Part shown: piece by piece, positions 62,483-64,000 of the stretch | Position numbering within the stretch: position 1 is the stretch's first letter | Layout: the number at the start of each line of letters is the position of its first letter | Assembly (NCBI GenBank): GCA_900540365.1 | Contig: UQFN01000007.1 | Span: 24,004-88,003 of the forward strand | DNA from: an uncultured Mollicutes bacterium | Lineage (GTDB): Bacteria > Bacillota_I > Bacilli_A > RFN20 > CAG-826 | Direction of reading: 5' to 3' | DNA length: 64,000 nt | Position numbers and translations under genes: made by a program | The notes under the pieces: generated by a model | Told to the model about the DNA's origin: nothing | Databases searched by the model: none | The model's input: only the letters and a program-made list of their open reading frames with translations

Positions 62483-63800
62483 TCATTTAGGTCTGATAAT
62501 TGGTTATTCTATCGCTTTGGTAGTTTTATTTTTCCTCTCTTTCTTTTTCTCTTCTTCTGATATGGCATATGGGAGCGTGGATGTTTTAAGATTGCGTAGT
62601 GAACAAGAAAAAAATCCTTCGAAAAAAGGTCTTTTTTATGCCCGTAAATTAACTGATAACTATGGAAGAACTATTTCATCAATCTTATTATTAAACGATA
62701 CTGTCAACGCTGGTTTAGATGCTGTTTCTACTATGCTCGGTGTCAACTTAGCTTTTCTTATTTTCTCTAGTCCAGAACAAGCTACACTTCAATCAGAAAC
62801 ATGGGGTTTAATCGCTTCGATGATCTGTTTAGTTATCAAGATTATTTTTGGTGAAATTATCGCTAAATCTTTTGGAAAAATATTTAATTTTAAATTATCA
62901 GTACTATATTCTCGCGTGATCGGATTACTCTCTTATATAACTTTGCCGATAACTTTTGTCGTCTCATCTTTTGGTGATATATTAACTAAACCCTTCTTAA
63001 AGAAAGTTACTGATGTTGTTATTAATGAAGATGATCTTCATGAGATGGTAGACGATATTGAAGAGCAAGGTATGGTCGATAAAGATAAAGCTACTTTATT
63101 GCATGAAACTATCCGTTATACTCATACTGAAGCTTACGAGATTATGACTCCGAGAGTTGATATTTTTGCTATTGATGTCGAAGATATGGATGAAGCGAAG
63201 AATAATCCAAAAATTTATGAATTTTCTCGTATTCCAGTCTATGAAAATACAATCGATAATATTATCGGTTATGTAAAATCTAAAAATTTAATGATCGCTA
63301 AGATCAAAAATGTTAATCCTGAACTTAAAGATATCTTAGAGACTCCTTTAAGAGTTCCTCGTTCGATGGAGATAAATGATATTTTGAAGATGTTCCGTAC
63401 TAAAAAGAAACACTTTGCTCTTGTTATGGATGAATACGGCGGAGTTGAAGGTATCTTAACTATGGAGGATATATTAGAAGAAATAGTTGGTGAAATTTGG
63501 GATGAGAGCGATTATAAAGAAAAGCCTTATCATCAAAGAAAAGATGGCTCTTATATTGTTGATGGCTCTTTAACATTAGAAGATTTCTGCGATTTATTTG
63601 ATCTTGACTTTGATGATATCGATACAGAATATGTTACTATCGGTGGTTTTATTATCGAGTTATTAGATGATCACTTTGCTAATTTAGGTGATATTTGTAA
63701 CTATAAAGATTTAACTATGAAAATATTAGCGACTGATAAAAATGGTGCCGTCGATAAAATATTAGTAACTAAGAAAAAAAGTACAGAAGATAAAGATTGA
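62475..63800 (+). CDS. CNNM/CorC-type membrane protein (DUF21 + CBS pair + CorC_HlyC)
   Basis: A 441-residue paralogue of the upstream gene. The DUF21 domain covers about 5-185 (FFSSSDMAYGSVDVLRLRSE, NDTVNAG, GEIIAKSFGK). A CBS pair lies at about 205-330 (EIMTPRVDIFAID, FSRIPVYENTIDNIIGYV, HFALVMDEYGGVEGILTMEDILEEIVGEI), and a C-terminal CorC_HlyC domain at about 345-430 (SYIVDGSLTLEDF, YVTIGGFIIELL). Likely a Mg2+/divalent metal export or homeostasis protein of the membrane. Translation is coupled to the first gene through an 8-nt overlap with AAGGAG upstream. Confidence 0.92.
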   Translation: MNSHLGLIIGYSIALVVLFFLSFFFSSSDMAYGSVDVLRLRSEQEKNPSKKGLFYARKLTDNYGRTISSILLLNDTVNAGLDAVSTMLGVNLAFLIFSSPEQATLQSETWGLIASMICLVIKIIFGEIIAKSFGKIFNFKLSVLYSRVIGLLSYITLPITFVVSSFGDILTKPFLKKVTDVVINEDDLHEMVDDIEEQGMVDKDKATLLHETIRYTHTEAYEIMTPRVDIFAIDVEDMDEAKNNPKIYEFSRIPVYENTIDNIIGYVKSKNLMIAKIKNVNPELKDILETPLRVPRSMEINDILKMFRTKKKHFALVMDEYGGVEGILTMEDILEEIVGEIWDESDYKEKPYHQRKDGSYIVDGSLTLEDFCDLFDLDFDDIDTEYVTIGGFIIELLDDHFANLGDICNYKDLTMKILATDKNGAVDKILVTKKKSTEDKD

Positions 63801-63860
63801 AATTAGAGCTAGTATGAATATTCTAGTGCTTGGGAGCCATACCTAAAAATCTGTTAATTT

Positions 63861-63881
63861 TATAAGTACCAGGTTTTTTAT
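63861..63881 (+). repeat. 21-nt repeat, copy 2 (downstream of the CNNM genes)
   Basis: TATAAGTACCAG followed by GTTTTTTAT, the partner of 61223-61243. The rest of 63801-64000 shows no gene. Confidence 0.5.
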
Positions 63882-64000
63882 ATCATTATTAAAGATTTAT
63901 AATAATTTATATAAAATTAAACAAAATAAAAGAGACGATAATAAGTGATGGGTACCCAGTTTCCTAGACATTAAATGTTTGTTAACTGGATTATATCATA

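Noticed and set aside
1..64000. UGA read as tryptophan, as in Mycoplasma
   Set aside because: Several genes end properly at TGA, conserved proteins contain no internal TGA, and the tRNA-Trp has anticodon CCA.

Overview
The window is a very AT-rich, densely packed bacterial chromosome segment. TGA is a stop codon (for example at the ends of the genes closing at 29911, 39008 and 51959) and the only tRNA is tRNA-Trp(CCA), so the standard bacterial code applies. Gene content (RNase J, CcpA-type cre sites, a Fur/PerR-type regulator, YitT and DUF2974 proteins, Dxs/IspH, a PPi-type phosphofructokinase) points to an uncultured low-GC member of Bacilli close to Erysipelotrichales/RF39-like lineages. 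That placement is inferred from gene content, not from a phylogeny.

Layout. 1-10.7 kb is housekeeping: an FtsX-type permease tail, a degenerate galactokinase-like protein, a CYTH protein, NAD kinase, Maf, RNase J, YitT, a PlsC-like acyltransferase, peptide deformylase and an SDR-type protein. 10.8-39.8 kb is a large glycan-utilisation locus: a shared sugar-importer ATPase with unusual insertions, an RDD-like membrane protein, an AraC regulator, two LplB/LplC-type permeases behind a cre site, a solute-binding lipoprotein, two tandem GH110-like beta-helix lipoproteins, an Ig-like/carbohydrate-binding lipoprotein, GH127-like and GH78-like hydrolases and a PocR-AraC regulator. It ends with two separate isomerase-kinase-aldolase modules: one of unknown substrate with a DUF4432 mutarotase, and a classical L-rhamnose module (rhaB, rhaA, rhaD) with a divergent AraC regulator. 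The simplest reading is capture and trimming of a rhamnose-containing glycan at the surface, oligosaccharide import powered by the MsmX-type ATPase, intracellular hydrolysis, and two parallel routes to DHAP plus an aldehyde.

39.9-53.4 kb is mostly core metabolism: a membrane-anchored EEP-family protein, a hotdog protein, ispH-uppS, convergent dxs, a HAD phosphatase, PPi-dependent phosphofructokinase, a PfkB kinase with an altered anion hole, a cre-controlled EF-G paralogue with degenerate switch motifs, a DUF2974 lipase-like protein, a perR/rubredoxin/rubrerythrin operon, a DUF2188 protein and YqeY. Next to tRNA-Trp lies a 7.6 kb DNA-modification island (53.5-61.1 kb): a UvrD-type helicase fused to a RecB-like Fe-S nuclease, a type III-like Mod methyltransferase and a Res subunit interrupted by one in-frame stop. 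Short repeats follow, then two CNNM/CorC-type membrane proteins.

The points most worth a second look are the carbon-controlled EF-G paralogue, the broken restriction subunit beside an intact helicase-nuclease and methyltransferase, the repeat block between tRNA-Trp and the island, the GH110-like lipoprotein pair, the unassigned sugar module, 21-bp-spaced AraC-type direct repeats, and a recurring promoter geometry that predicts leaderless mRNAs.
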